DNA of 64,000 nucleotides from Symsagittifera roscoffensis (GCF_963678635.1 NC_087071.1:46606889-46670888); one strand, 5' to 3'; numbered from the stretch's first letter, positions 34,893-46,096 are shown. Notes: generated by a model not told the origin, from the letters alone. Program-made: numbers and translations.

Positions 34893-35232
34893 GTAGGGAT
34901 GATAATGTTGTATCAGAAGAAATATCTGTTGGTTCATTTACTACATTGGGTTCACCTTGGCTGTATGAGTGTGTTGCCCAATATTGTAGTCGTTCGGTGG
35001 TGTCAGGGGGGTTAAAAGGATTTTCACGAATTTGTTCTGATGTTGTTGTTGAACCTAGATAGTCTGATGGGATATTTGAGATGCTTTGTTGTGAAGTAAG
35101 TGTAGGAGTATCTGGCAAAGTACTGCTAGAGAGTTCTGAGGTAGTTGGTGTTGGTGATTGAGGTATACTAAAATGAACTCTGGGAGTTTGAAAATTTCTA
35201 TTTCGTCTCGGGTGTATAATTTGTCTATTTAC
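34893..35232 (-). repeat. Inverted duplicate of the env start, left arm
   Basis: 340 bp, the reverse complement of 36138-36477 without gaps and with about 10 to 15 differences by eye (both give the same frame: VNRQIIHPRRNRNFQTPRVH and onward, six amino-acid differences in about 113). The spacer is 905 bp. It lies between the Pol stop and env and is read on the minus strand. Confidence 0.9.
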
Positions 35233-36068
35233 ATTAAATAAAAACGAGTCTAGAAGACCTACCGAGCACCATAAAATTATCCCCCAACAATTTTTAAAAA
35301 ATTTCAACCCACTTGTCAAAAAATCAGTAAATAATCCGACCACACTTGAATTCCGCCCCAAAAGTTTTTAAAAAAATTCGACAAAACGAATCATTTCTTA
35401 AATGCTTCTTTCTTTAACAGTCGATACTCTTAAACGAATAATCTTAAATATTTTCATAAATTTTTCTAACTTATTTAAATTTTTGCTATTCTTTTTTAAT
35501 GAAACTTTTGAAACCCTAATATGTCTTTTGATAATTTTTTGCAATATTTTTTAAATTTTCTATTCCCTATTTGAAATATACCTCCACCTTTTCCAAATCC
35601 TCGACCACATTCACTGGTACGAAAACTCAAACTTTACTTAATGATACGAACCATTTTTTTTAGTCGAACAGATATTTTTTTTATTGTTCACAATTTTCCC
35701 CCTTGTTTTTGACATCCCTAATCATGACAAGGTACAAATGTATAAAAAGGCACTAGTCAAATTCGCCCTTGTAACTATTCTTTTAATTCTTTTTATTGAA
35801 TAATACTATAACAAACATAAATTTTCCCTATTAAAAACTGATCACTCAAACACGTTTCCAAAATTACTAACCAACTACCACCAAAACAGTCCCCACCAAC
35901 ATCTTCCCAAGAAAGTCCAGTAACACCTACAACTACACAAACCCCCAAACATCAACACGCATTTCTTTTCAAGACAACCCATACACTTTTGAAGAACGAC
36001 AGGCACGCTTATCCGAACCATTAGAACCAGTTCATCGACAAGCACCTTTAAGTGAACCAACATATAAT
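35233..36068 (+). promoter_or_regulatory. Pol-env spacer with TATA-like box
   Basis: No gene. TATAAAAAGG at 35741-35750, followed by a T-rich then ATA-rich leader to the env start about 320 bases on, looks like an internal promoter. Upstream is a T/A-rich tract. Env of such elements is usually made by splicing, so an internal promoter would be a departure. Inference only. Confidence 0.35.
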
Positions 36069-39000
36069 TTGTACCCCACCTTACAACAAGACTTAAATCG
36101 AGTAAGACATATTAGTCAAAAACAAATTACACTTGAAGTAAATAGACAAATTATACACCCGAGACGAAATAGAAATTTTCAAACTCCCAGAGTTCATTTT
36201 AGTATACCTCAATCACCAAAACCAACTACCTCACAACTCTCTAGCAGTACATTGCCAGATACCCCTACACTTACTTCACAACAAAGCATCTCAAATATCC
36301 CATCAGACTATCTAGGTTCAACAACAACATCAGAACCAATTTGTGAAAATCCTTTTAACCCCCCTGACACCACCGAACGACTACAATATTGGGCAACACA
36401 CTCATACACCCAAGGTGAACCCAATCTAGTAAATGAACCAACAGATATTTCTTCTGATACAACATTATCATCCCTACCAGAAACACTATCACTCCCACCA
36501 ACACCATCAATCAGTCAAATATCACCGACACTTTTTCCCTTTAACTTTCCTAAAAACCTCGACACTAGATATCGAGAACAAACATATTCAAATGCCCCCT
36601 TGAGATTAGATTGGAAAACTTTCGTAGCACCTCCCCCACTATTTGGACAACATCACGAAAAAAACCGACTCCATAGTTGGGCACTCAATAAACTACAAAA
36701 TAGACAAGATATCCACGAAGATACTCGAGAACATAACGTTCAGATACTTCAACAAAACAGTCTTCAATTAAAGTCTGAAATTACAGATAAACTTAACAAT
36801 ATTGTACAACATCCCTTTCCCTTAAGTCCACCAAATATAACAGCTCAGTCACTACCTCTCCCATTCATAACAACAGAAGTAATATATAAATACAATAGAT
36901 ACACCAAAAACACAATTGGATATATCACATTTTATAACCCATACGCCGGATTATCATACACATGTATCTTTTAAAGATATTTACGTTTCAACACATCCTT
37001 TTTCTAATTTTTTCAGAACAAAATACAAATCCATCTCTTTGCACAGGACCTCAGGATTTATTAGTAACACACTATGATTGTGAAGAAAACGAACAAAAAC
37101 ACTACACAAACATGCATTAAGCCAAGTAACACAATGCGAACCAGAACCACAAGCTACAGAAACCACAAATGTAATAGCAGCATTATACTCAAAAGCCCGA
37201 GCAACAACACTCACAGGATATAAATTTACAGCAACATTTTCCGAAAAGAAAGTACATTGTTCACAAGTTCCCAAGGGAATTAAAAACCGAATCGATCACG
37301 AATCCTTTTATCAGAGTAATGAAGAAAGACTTTTACATCTAAATCCCGACGACTGTAAAAACAAATTATTCAGGTTAAACCTAACAAGAAATAAAAACTC
37401 AGACAGAAAAATAGTAAACTTTCGAATTTTTGCCGACTCTGTACATCAAGCAGAACTTGAGCGATATCAAGGACATATTAAATTAGACAAAAAATACCCA
37501 TACAACGACGCACACGGACGACTAACTTATGATATTCACGATAAACACTGGATACCACTTATTGGAATAAATAATCCTTCAAACTGCAAAGCAGATACAA
37601 AAAATAAAGGATACCAAGAAATAATGTTTTTCGATTGCAAAATACAACTTGAAAAAGTACAACTCACACGAAATTTAAAAGATAACACCATGATCTATGA
37701 AAGAATTAGATTACCTTGCAAAAACGATCAATGCTATTGTGATGCCACAACAAGAACACAAGCAACAATTGTTTGGTTTCTCGAATATACTTGTACAACA
37801 TTTCAAGTAGCAAAAATAGACGCTCGCATGATAAAATTTCATGAGAAATACTTTATTGAATCCATCCCATATGAAAAAGTAAACCCATTTGAAAGAAGAA
37901 GTTCTAAATTCAGAAATATTGATAATATAGAAAAACAATTGACACGTTTTCAAATCTATCACGAAACAGAATTTGCATGTATATACAAAAACCCACTCTA
38001 CAAAACACAATATTCCGAAATACTTGTCGAATACGACAAAGGTTTCGACATGACCATTGGAAAAATAAAAATTGACCCCTATGCAACACTTCACCCTATA
38101 AACGAAGGTACATCATACATCCCAGTTAACCTCCTCAAAAGCGCAGGAAATCCTGGTGGAAGACTGGAACCATACGATAGTAAAAGCACACGTTTACAAG
38201 AATTATCCTTAATGAATAGTACCTACTTTGGCGCAATACATTATGAAATTCACTTAGACATGAAATAAGATTAGGCAATTAGTAGAATTTTTCAAGAAAT
38301 GTCACTTTCTGAATTAGAAACACTCCATCAACTATTCGAATTAGAATGAACACAAATTTTACAATCACTCGCATTAGCAGTTCTAAAAATACCCTACGCA
38401 GGATATTTGTTATCAGGAAACAGATCAAACTTCCTTGACTATGAAGGAAACATTTTATGGTTTTACACTTGCATCAAAAAAATATCACCACTATATGTTT
38501 TCGAAGATAAACGTTGTTACGAAAGAATCCCCATGTTCTACAAAAATAAAGTACATTTTGTTGACACACTTTAAAGACGAACATATTTTTGGGATTTCGC
38601 AGTCCCATGTAGATCAGAAAACAGCCACAACGTAGTACAATTAAACACTGACGAAGAAAAATACTACCAACTTACACCATACCCTACACTAATGCAACCA
38701 CTAAAAAAGTTTTCACCAGAAAGTATTCGAGCTATTGCTCGCAATCCAAATATCGATTTACAATAAATCGGAATATATTCTAAATCCGATATACAACATC
38801 ACATTAGAACACAACAGTTTCAAGAACTACTAACACAAATGAACACTATACAACGACAATCAATAGACCAGAACTTAGGAAAACTTGCAAAAACAGCAGG
38901 ATTTTCAGAAATTTATACACAAAATTACAGCGGATTATTTGATGACATCAAAGACTACATATATTTGAACGGTGAAAAATATAGACCACAAGATTTTTCA

Positions 39001-39285
39001 CCTATAAATATTTTCAGTTTATAACTTTAAAGAACAAAATTCTTGCCTTTCTAGGATACTCATACTACATCTTAGAAAGATTGACTAGCTTATACGCTAT
39101 GTTTAATTTTATTGGATTTCTTTTCTCACTACTAAAAGGAATCGATAACACATGTGCAATACACACACAAGTAAACCGCCAAGCAAGCGTAGCACGCATA
39201 TTATGTGCAGGTTTTTTTTGGAATATTTTCATCATCAATAAACAAAATACTTCTAGAAGCACAAATAAAAGAATATAATACAAAA
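36069..39285 (+). pseudogene. Envelope-like glycoprotein gene, element B, broken
   Basis: The frame 36069-36974 (301 residues) is Ser/Thr/Pro-rich and ends at a TAA; further pieces lie at 37624-38268 (214 residues, six cysteines with paired spacing such as RLPCKNDQCYCDATTRTQ), 38435-38635 and 38839-39024. The membrane-proximal helix RQSIDQNLGKLAKTAGF and a long hydrophobic segment near 39078-39140 (YAMFNFIGFLFSLLKG) fit a C-terminal membrane anchor. By position after integrase and by cysteines it is env-like. I cannot place it in a fusion-protein class from sequence alone, and I see no certain signal peptide. At least four breaks separate the pieces. The N-terminal region 36069-36974 may be a separate leader gene. 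Confidence 0.6.
36138..36477 (+). repeat. Inverted duplicate of the env start, right arm
   Basis: The arm inside the env frame. See the left arm at 34893-35232. Read-through transcription would allow a 340-bp stem with a 905-nt loop. Confidence 0.9.
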
Positions 39286-39559
39286 CTATCCACAAGACCA
39301 AACACATATGACGAAGAACATAGTAACACAAATACAACACCTACAGCACCACATTTACCAACCCTACCTCAAAACCATCCATTATCATCAGGCTCCCGAA
39401 ATATTCGAAATCTATCAATCACAAACCCTCCAAATTTCAGACCAAATACAGTACAAAGCTTCATTCAACATATAATGACGCAACATCCACAAAATGACGA
39501 TACAAATGAGCAAACTATTGAACAACCCCATAGCACCACTTTTCAACCTCAAAATAATA

Positions 39560-41378
39560 AATTTTCAGCCCACGATGAGCAGACAAATTGGATCCCTCCA
39601 TCGTCCAAATTCCCACCCAGCCAATCTCCAAACTTAAATCCCCATTATCCCACGTTTTGCTTTTCCGCCACCGGATTCACCAAAAATTAATATACCATCA
39701 AGCATGTATTCTGATACTAACTCAGACATCGCAGTTTTTCACACAATCTCACAATTTAAAAACTCCGATATAGAAACTCCCGATGAGTTCGTAGATTCTG
39801 AACCATCCCCTTCTACCTATACCTAGACCAGTTCTTCAGTTTTCTCAAAACCCCCCTTTCGACCCATCCAGCCCCAACACAAATTCCCATCTCCCTCCAC
39901 TCCTTCTCATATCTCCCAGATAACCCCAACCTACTCCCCGCTTTATTCCGAACGATCAAATTATAACTCCTCAGATAATATACAATTGTCCGAAGAACTT
40001 GATAATTTTAAAACACTCCAACAGCAGTTACCATACCCCCACACTCTCACTATTAACCAATTATCATCAACAGTAACATCATCAAATACACCAACATCTA
40101 CACCATTTTCAGACTACACACCATCCTTAGCTCAATCATCCACATCAACAGAAACATCCACTAGCACTAACCGAGTTTATCGAACTTTCAAACTCAAATT
40201 TCCTAATCACAGGTTCCCATCCAAACCCGGAACCGCCCGAGAATATATTAACCACCCAGACCACACCAATACAGTAAAATACCTTCAATTAACTTTACCC
40301 TTTTTCCCCCAATATACCTTAAATCAATCCGACCCTAACCCTGAACCACATAACTTCGTAAATGAACACGTATTAATCCCCACACGTCATTGGACCGTTT
40401 ATTACAATTATATTAATCCTCTTTCTTTACCACTTTTTAACAGCACACAAGATACTGAAAGAAACAAAGGAGAACTATTTCGACTAACAACATCATTAAC
40501 CACTCGACAATTTACTTACATAGGATTTAAGAAACCACTCAAATCATTCACTGCATCCCGAGCTTCTCAATTGAATATTACGATCATAACATCATCCGCC
40601 CTAATCAAGATCAATTTCTTGATGATGATGAATTTGCTAATTCACAACTAACAGAAAAATTTTTCATCAAAGCCTCTTACTTATTCACATTAAGCATGTT
40701 AGATAAAAAGCATGACCATATTATTTCAGAAGCACTTTCCGACATCCAAGCATATGAATCATTTTACGAAAATTTTCAAAAATTTTCACTAAGCTTTCAT
40801 TTCCTCACACCAAAGGAACGTGATTTACACTGTTCCCATGACATCATGTTACGCACTAAACAAACACACACGTACACTTACTATCGTTTTTACAAAACCA
40901 CTTTGATTTACACACAACATCACGACAACCTCACCACAGATTTCAATTTATTAATTCCAAATATACCTCACCATTTTTCTTATATTTCACATACTGTATT
41001 AAAAACACTAACCTTCAAGGCATCCTCCGCAATTATGACCTTATTACCCAAATGTATATATTCTGTTCTATCACCAAGACCTTCAACGATGAAGAATCCC
41101 GACCCTTCATCATCCTGCATGAGTTCATTCAACCTATAGAAATACCAATTTTAGAATTCATCCATAACACCAAATTCAATCACAAAATTTACAATCTCTT
41201 CAATAACACACCTCATGAGTTTGCAGTAGGCAATGAAGAACTAAATACCATCAAAGCACTTCAATTGCTTTGGCCCCTGCTAGAAACTAAAAACATAATA
41301 CGCATACTACTTAAATTACTAACAACATCAGATCTTATTCACGACATCTTTCCCCACGGCTTCTTCCCAGACGACTAA
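39560..41378 (+). pseudogene. Third gene downstream of env, element B
   Basis: Pieces in order: about 39570-39690 and 39705-39825 with NSDIETPDEFVDSEPS; 39986-40651 (221 residues, Ser/Thr-rich then RVYRTFKLKFPNHRFPS and a strand-rich part); 40696-41139 (147 residues, Phe/His/Thr-rich); and 41052-41378 (108 residues), ending in a Leu-rich helix NEELNTIKALQLLWPLL and HDIFPHGFFPDD. The start and end are matched in element A (19954-20433 and 21469-21670). No cysteine motif, membrane segment or known domain. Frameshifts near 41060 and stops before 39986 break it. It would be about 600 residues if whole. Function unknown; accessory protein by position. Confidence 0.55.
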
Positions 41379-42975
41379 GTAAGTATAATTTGCATAAATT
41401 AAAACTAACTAATTCAAATTTATACTAACCAGTTTCTGTAAATGTTTCATTCATTCATTAAGTCTTCACATCACAATCACCTACAAAAAGAAAAAATCAA
41501 ATAAAAATACAAGCTCTTTACTTTGTATTAAACTATATTCAACTTTAGCACTAAATATTGCAGCAAAATTCAAAACAAATGTAGTAAATTCATCTATAAA
41601 TTAATTTACCGAAAGTAGTGAAATCAACTTTGATGAAAACTTATAATTTAAAAATTCCCAAGAAGCAAAAAAATTCAATTCTTAAAGCAGTAAATTCAAA
41701 CCAAAAAAAGTAAGCAGTACTAACTTTTTCTATGTTTTCATTCACTCGCACAAGAATTCTATCCAAAATGGCACAGCTCGCCCACGAAGAATTGTTTAAA
41801 TTAATGATTTCAAGTTTTAAGTCTTCAATAACAACACCTCAAACAAGCGATAACAAGTTTCCTTTTTTTCTTTAACCCGGTTGGAAAGGAATTATTTACT
41901 AAACCAAACTAACCAACGCAGCTTACTGAACACCAGAATCCATAAAAAAACAGCATGAGTAAGAAAAGCAAACCCACGGTACCCCAACCGGATTAAACCA
42001 GCTTAAAATCTGGATAATTTATTCTTTTGAAGACTATTACAAAGTCTAAGAAAAAAATATTAAAACACAAAAAAGTCGCAAGACCAAACCAAACCAAAAA
42101 CAATTTGATTTTTGAAAAAAGGACACAACTAAGGTAACATAAGAAAAACCAGAAAAAAAAACACAATATAAAATGTTAACACAAAACAGGACCTCTCAAA
42201 GAAACAGCATGAAATCATGTTCCCACTCCTGGCCTAACCCACCAGAGAGGACGTCCTGAGCATGCTTATTGCCGGCCTAACCCACCGTGCTTCACCCACG
42301 TTTTGTGACCCCATCACAATTTTTTATAAGAGGTACTCAAGGGTGAGTAACTCTTCAAAATAACTGAACTAAGACAAAAATGCTTTCGCGAAAACAACTA
42401 ACTAAAATCATAACTAAAAAACCAAATTAATTAAATTTTGTAAAAAGTAAATTTTAATATGCAGTATATAGATCATACACAACAGCAAAGACGACGAACA
42501 TCCAAAGACTAGACGATCCCATCACACTCAACCTAAAGAATGGCCTAACACAACCGACATGCCGCTCACAATCACGACTGAAAAGGGTTTAGAGTACGAC
42601 TTGACTTCGCAGAAAAGGACTTCATTGAATCAGACCAATGACCACCTCGATGTTCAAGTATACGTACAGATCCGAGTTACAAGGCATCCCATCCAAGCAC
42701 TATCTTCACGCCATTCCCAAACGAGAGTAAACACAGAGCAGAACAACCAATCATAGCAAACCATTTGGAAATCAGATTGATTTAATTGGGGATCACAGTC
42801 TTTGTCGAATGACAAACTAACAACTTCCTATCCATGACTCCAGCTTCATGGAACGTTCTTCTTCAAGAGGAACCAGATAAGAAAATAATGTTCGCCAAAT
42901 ACCAACGTTCATCATTCATCCTTCAATTACAGAAAGAAAGATAAAAACTCAAAAACTCTGTAAAACCCGGATGGG
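41379..42975 (+). other. 3' non-coding region of element B
   Basis: About 1.6 kb without a gene. The blocks TAACCCGGTTGGAAAG (41873-41888), CTGGCCTAACCCACC twice (about 42230 and 42272), GTCCTGAGCATGCT (42253-42266) and GGGTGAGTAACTCTT (about 42352) match A in order. GGATGGG at 42969-42975 just before the 3' LTR could be a weak polypurine tract. Confidence 0.5.
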
Positions 42976-43351
42976 TGGAACCTGATCTAAACTATATTTT
43001 ATTATTGGATCCAAATTAGATATTTTATCACTATAAAATATTTGATATTCGCCAATCATGATCCATCTAACTAACAACCAACTTATTTGTAAGTGCTGAA
43101 ATTACTTGTAGTTTCAGCACCAGAGCAATTTGAAATTATCTTAGAATACAGTTGTTCTCCTTCTGGAAGTAACTCGCATAAACCAGTACACACTAGATCT
43201 ATTGAGAATAGTAGATGTAAGAGTAAGATTAGGATCGGTATTAGACTAAGAAGTTGCACGAATCTATCCGGCCGAAAATAAGATAGCGTGACGAGCAGAC
43301 GGTGTACCCCATCCGAAATAACTCTATGAGCTAAGAACCAAACTTAACTCA
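42976..43351 (+). repeat. 3' LTR of element B
   Basis: 376 bp, TGGAACCTGATCTAAACTAT to CCAAACTTAACTCA. TATA box TATAAAATA at 43032. The hairpin at 43093-43120 has one G-T wobble. The centre (CAGTTGTTCTCCTTCTGGAA) is closer to the LTR at 43714, while the right end is closer to the 5' LTR. Confidence 0.85.
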
Positions 43352-43713
43352 CACTGATTTTTAAATCAAGCTGATTTTAAAAAACTATTTATAATCTGAC
43401 TTATTGGTTGTTTTTGGAAGATGAAACATCAATTGTTGCCAAATTTTGTATATGAAGTAATTGAGTTGATTTATGAAACAAGGTTTTCTCAGATCGTTCA
43501 TGCTTCTAGATATGCAAGGAATCAGCGATTAATTTTTCGGCCAAAATGAGTAATCTGTTCTTTTGAAAACGTAAAAGTGACCAGACACAGAAAGAAAAAC
43601 TAGAGAAACTACTAAAAGTCATATAATATAAGTCACACTCGGAACGTTGATAATATTTACATCAAAGGACGGGTGTGAAATTTTCTGAAGAGGGGTTTAG
43701 GACAAATCCAAAG
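43352..43713. other. Spacer between LTRs
   Basis: No gene seen. AT-rich, with short open frames only. GAAGAGGGG near 43687 is purine-rich but sits 20 bases from the next LTR. Confidence 0.3.
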
Positions 43714-44091
43714 TGGAACCAGTTCTAAACTACAATTAATAATTGGATATGAATATAATTCTCTATCTCTATAAAATATTCCTAACTAACCAATCATATT
43801 CCATCTCTAACGTTTACACTTATTTGTAAGTGCTGAAACTACTTGTAGTTTCAGCACCAGAGCAATTTGAATTTAACTTAGAATACAGTTGTTCTCCTTC
43901 TGGAACTAACTCGCATAAACCAGTATACACTAGATCTATTGAGACTAGGAGATATAAGAGTAAGATTAAGATTGGTATTAGACTAAGAAGTTGCACGAAT
44001 CTATCCAGCCGAAAATAAGATAGCGTGACAAACGGACAGTGTACCTTATCTGAAATTACTCTATGAGTGAGCCATCCCGGTCATAAACTCA
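43714..44091 (+). repeat. Solo LTR of the same family
   Basis: 378 bp, TGGAACCAGTTCTAAACTAC to CCCGGTCATAAACTCA. TATA box TATAAAATA at 43770; hairpin GTGCTGAAACTAC-TT-GTAGTTTCAGCAC at 43830-43857, perfect. Its right end (CAGTGTACCTTATCTGAAAT) matches the LTR of element A better than those of B. No element body follows. Confidence 0.75.
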
Positions 44092-44868
44092 GTAGCTCCA
44101 AATTAGTTTTGCAAATATCAAGTCCATTTTCTTTTCAAATCTAAGTTGTTTTACCATAGCAACTTCACAAGGATTTTATTTAATAATCCCGTTCTAGTGC
44201 CGCATAAGCAGTTTAGGCGCTTTTTCAACAAACCGCCCCATCTTGGAGCCGAATTTACATCAAAGGTACGTAAAAGTTGCATACCAGCAGTGAAAATATG
44301 TTGGTGTGTTGCTTATTCAAATTAAATTCCAGCTTCTTGAAATGAGAATCTTGTTTTTGGTTTGGGATCGACATCTACTAAACATTAGCCAACTATGGTT
44401 GCTACTAAACAATCACCTCCAACATTTAAATAAAAGCTGCTAATTAGCACAAGAGAGTTCTACTTACAATTCGATTTTGGCTGCCTTTGATTGGTCGAAA
44501 GTTCAACTAAATTAACCAAGTCAATGGGGGGTATCGGTTAAATAGGTCTTCGGCTTGTGTGCCTACCTACAACCATTTTATGTGACATTTGCTTGTTGGC
44601 TTACCAATAGGATCCTGAATGTCCTGTCGTCTTATTTACAAAGGAGCTGATGTTACAAATCTCACTCTAATGGACAGGCCTCTTAATAAAACGCATTCTG
44701 CTTTTGTCTGTATTTAGAAATTGGATGGAGCCTGAATGAGTTCTGGAACAGCTATGGGAATTTAGGATGATGACGCTACATTACATTCTCCAACGGTTGT
44801 TTGAGAAAACTAAACTGCTCATCTCCTAACAGTGATCTTTTAGTAGTGACAGTTGAACTTTTTTAAGC
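44092..44868. other. Non-coding stretch before the LicD-type gene
   Basis: No gene seen. Presumably the promoter and 5' untranslated part of the gene at 44869; no clear TATA box. An AT-rich stretch precedes the start. Confidence 0.35.
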
Positions 44869-45861
44869 ATGAAATCGCTTAAACGGCTCTGCTTCATTAT
44901 TTCATTTGGGTTTCTTTTTACCTGTTATAGCAGCTTTAATTTTATTCGATCAAGTAGTTTACTTCCGAAAGAAAACTGCAATTGTAGTTGCAATTATGTT
45001 TTGGATCGGGCTGAAAACGAAAATCAATTCAAGCAGCCTTGTCCTATTTCTGTTTATGCATATATTGGTAAAGAGAAAAATCAGCCGAATCTGGCTGAGA
45101 TGTTTCCAGTTCCGCGATTGGACAGTGTTCATCTTCCTCGAAGAACGACAAAGAACGAATATGACACACTTATTCGACTTTTAAACTTGAGTTTGTCGGT
45201 TTTTCAGGAAAACGGCATCGATTACACAATTGGCGGCGGTGGACTTGTAGGAGCTTACGTTATGCATGATTTGTTACCATGGGACGAAGAATTGGATATA
45301 ATGATCCACAACAGCAGTAAGGATAAACTCATTGAACTCTTTAAAGACGACCGACATTATGGGATCCAAGGACATAACAAGCAGAGTGGTCAGGGAAAAA
45401 TAGTGAAACTTTATTTTAATTCTTCTGAAAGCGTCGGAAAATATCCTTGGAAGTGGCCATTTATAGACGTGGAAACCTACATTGAAGATGGTGAACAACT
45501 TAAGCTGGCGGACAGATCAGATCGTAATATTTCCTGGCCTCGGGACTCCCATTTTCCTACTCACCGCCGACCCTTTGGACCACTCTGGATCAATGTACCA
45601 CGCGATCCCAAAATGTACCTAAGAGCACATTATTTACATCCTTTTGCATGCCATTCTCATAACTGGGACCATAAAGAGGCACGTGGGCAGAAGGTTTTGA
45701 GAGCCGACTGTGAATTGCTAAAGACACACTACCCATTTGTAGAGAGATCTCCTTATGCGAATATAACAAAAGAAACTCTAGTCTTAAACGGAACTGCTTA
45801 TTACAGCGTCTATATAGATGAACCGTTCACCAAAAGTCAATTCAAATATGGTTGGTGGTGA
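44869..45861 (+). CDS. LicD/fukutin-family membrane-anchored transferase-like protein
   Basis: 330 residues, a single uninterrupted exon from ATG 44869 (MKSLKRLCFIISFGFLFTCY) to TGA. Residues about 7-24 are a signal-anchor (type II) segment after basic residues; then a short stem with a C-N-C-S-C cluster. The body has NGIDYTIGGGGLVGAYVMHD, then LLPWDEELDIMIH, the LicD-family motif with D-x-x-L-D that resembles the metal-binding PWDDDLDI (Glu for the middle Asp), and GKYPWKWPFIDVETYI. Several N-x-S/T sites (HNSSKD, FNSSES, NISWPR, NITKET, NGTAYY) fit a luminal location. Family members transfer phosphocholine or ribitol phosphate to glycans; the substrate here is unknown. It is close in length to animal fukutin-related members (about 300-450). 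An ATTAAA signal lies at about 46042. Confidence 0.8.
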   Translation: MKSLKRLCFIISFGFLFTCYSSFNFIRSSSLLPKENCNCSCNYVLDRAENENQFKQPCPISVYAYIGKEKNQPNLAEMFPVPRLDSVHLPRRTTKNEYDTLIRLLNLSLSVFQENGIDYTIGGGGLVGAYVMHDLLPWDEELDIMIHNSSKDKLIELFKDDRHYGIQGHNKQSGQGKIVKLYFNSSESVGKYPWKWPFIDVETYIEDGEQLKLADRSDRNISWPRDSHFPTHRRPFGPLWINVPRDPKMYLRAHYLHPFACHSHNWDHKEARGQKVLRADCELLKTHYPFVERSPYANITKETLVLNGTAYYSVYIDEPFTKSQFKYGWW

Positions 45862-46095
45862 TTATAATCACATTGAACAAAAATTACGACAAATATATCT
45901 AAATAGACAGGTTTTGGTTTCTTTTGAATCATATTTACTCAAGCTGAAAAAATTGAAAGCTGTTTTGTTAAATCCCGCAACAAAGCAAATTGTATTCTAA
46001 ATTTCTACAAAAAAATTGGTTATCATGGTTGGCAATTCGAATTAAATATTGTTTGATATCAATTAATTAAGTTTTATGTAAAATTAATATTCAAT
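45862..46095 (+). other. 3' flank of the LicD-type gene
   Basis: AT-rich untranslated sequence with an ATTAAA variant poly(A) signal near 46042. The frame 45818-46000 is a shadow. Confidence 0.4.
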
Positions 46096-46096
46096 A

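Larger units (their letters stand above)
24291..43351 (+). mobile_element. Element B: 19-kb env-bearing Gypsy-type LTR retroelement, decayed
   Basis: Bounded by LTRs 24291-24698 and 42976-43351 (TGGAACC...ACTCA, that is TG...CA). Contents in order: PBS, leader, N-terminal small ORFs, gag, protease, RT/RNase H, integrase, an inverted duplication, env, a third gene, and a 3' non-coding block. The flanking bases TACT|LTR and LTR|CACT give only 3 of 4 matching for a target-site duplication. The LTRs differ by several substitutions and a block of about 30 bases, so the insertion is old. Every long frame is broken at least once. Pol order (PR-RT-RH-IN) places it with Gypsy/Ty3-type elements; env makes it retrovirus-like. 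Tor elements of larvaceans are the closest family I know, but I did not search. Confidence 0.85.

Noticed and set aside
12915..44091. Element B nested inside one large element A whose 3' LTR is 43714-44091
   Set aside because: A sulfotransferase fragment lies between A's 3' region and B's 5' LTR, and 43352-43713 shows no A sequence; the right end of the solo LTR does resemble A's LTR, so it remains possible but unsupported.
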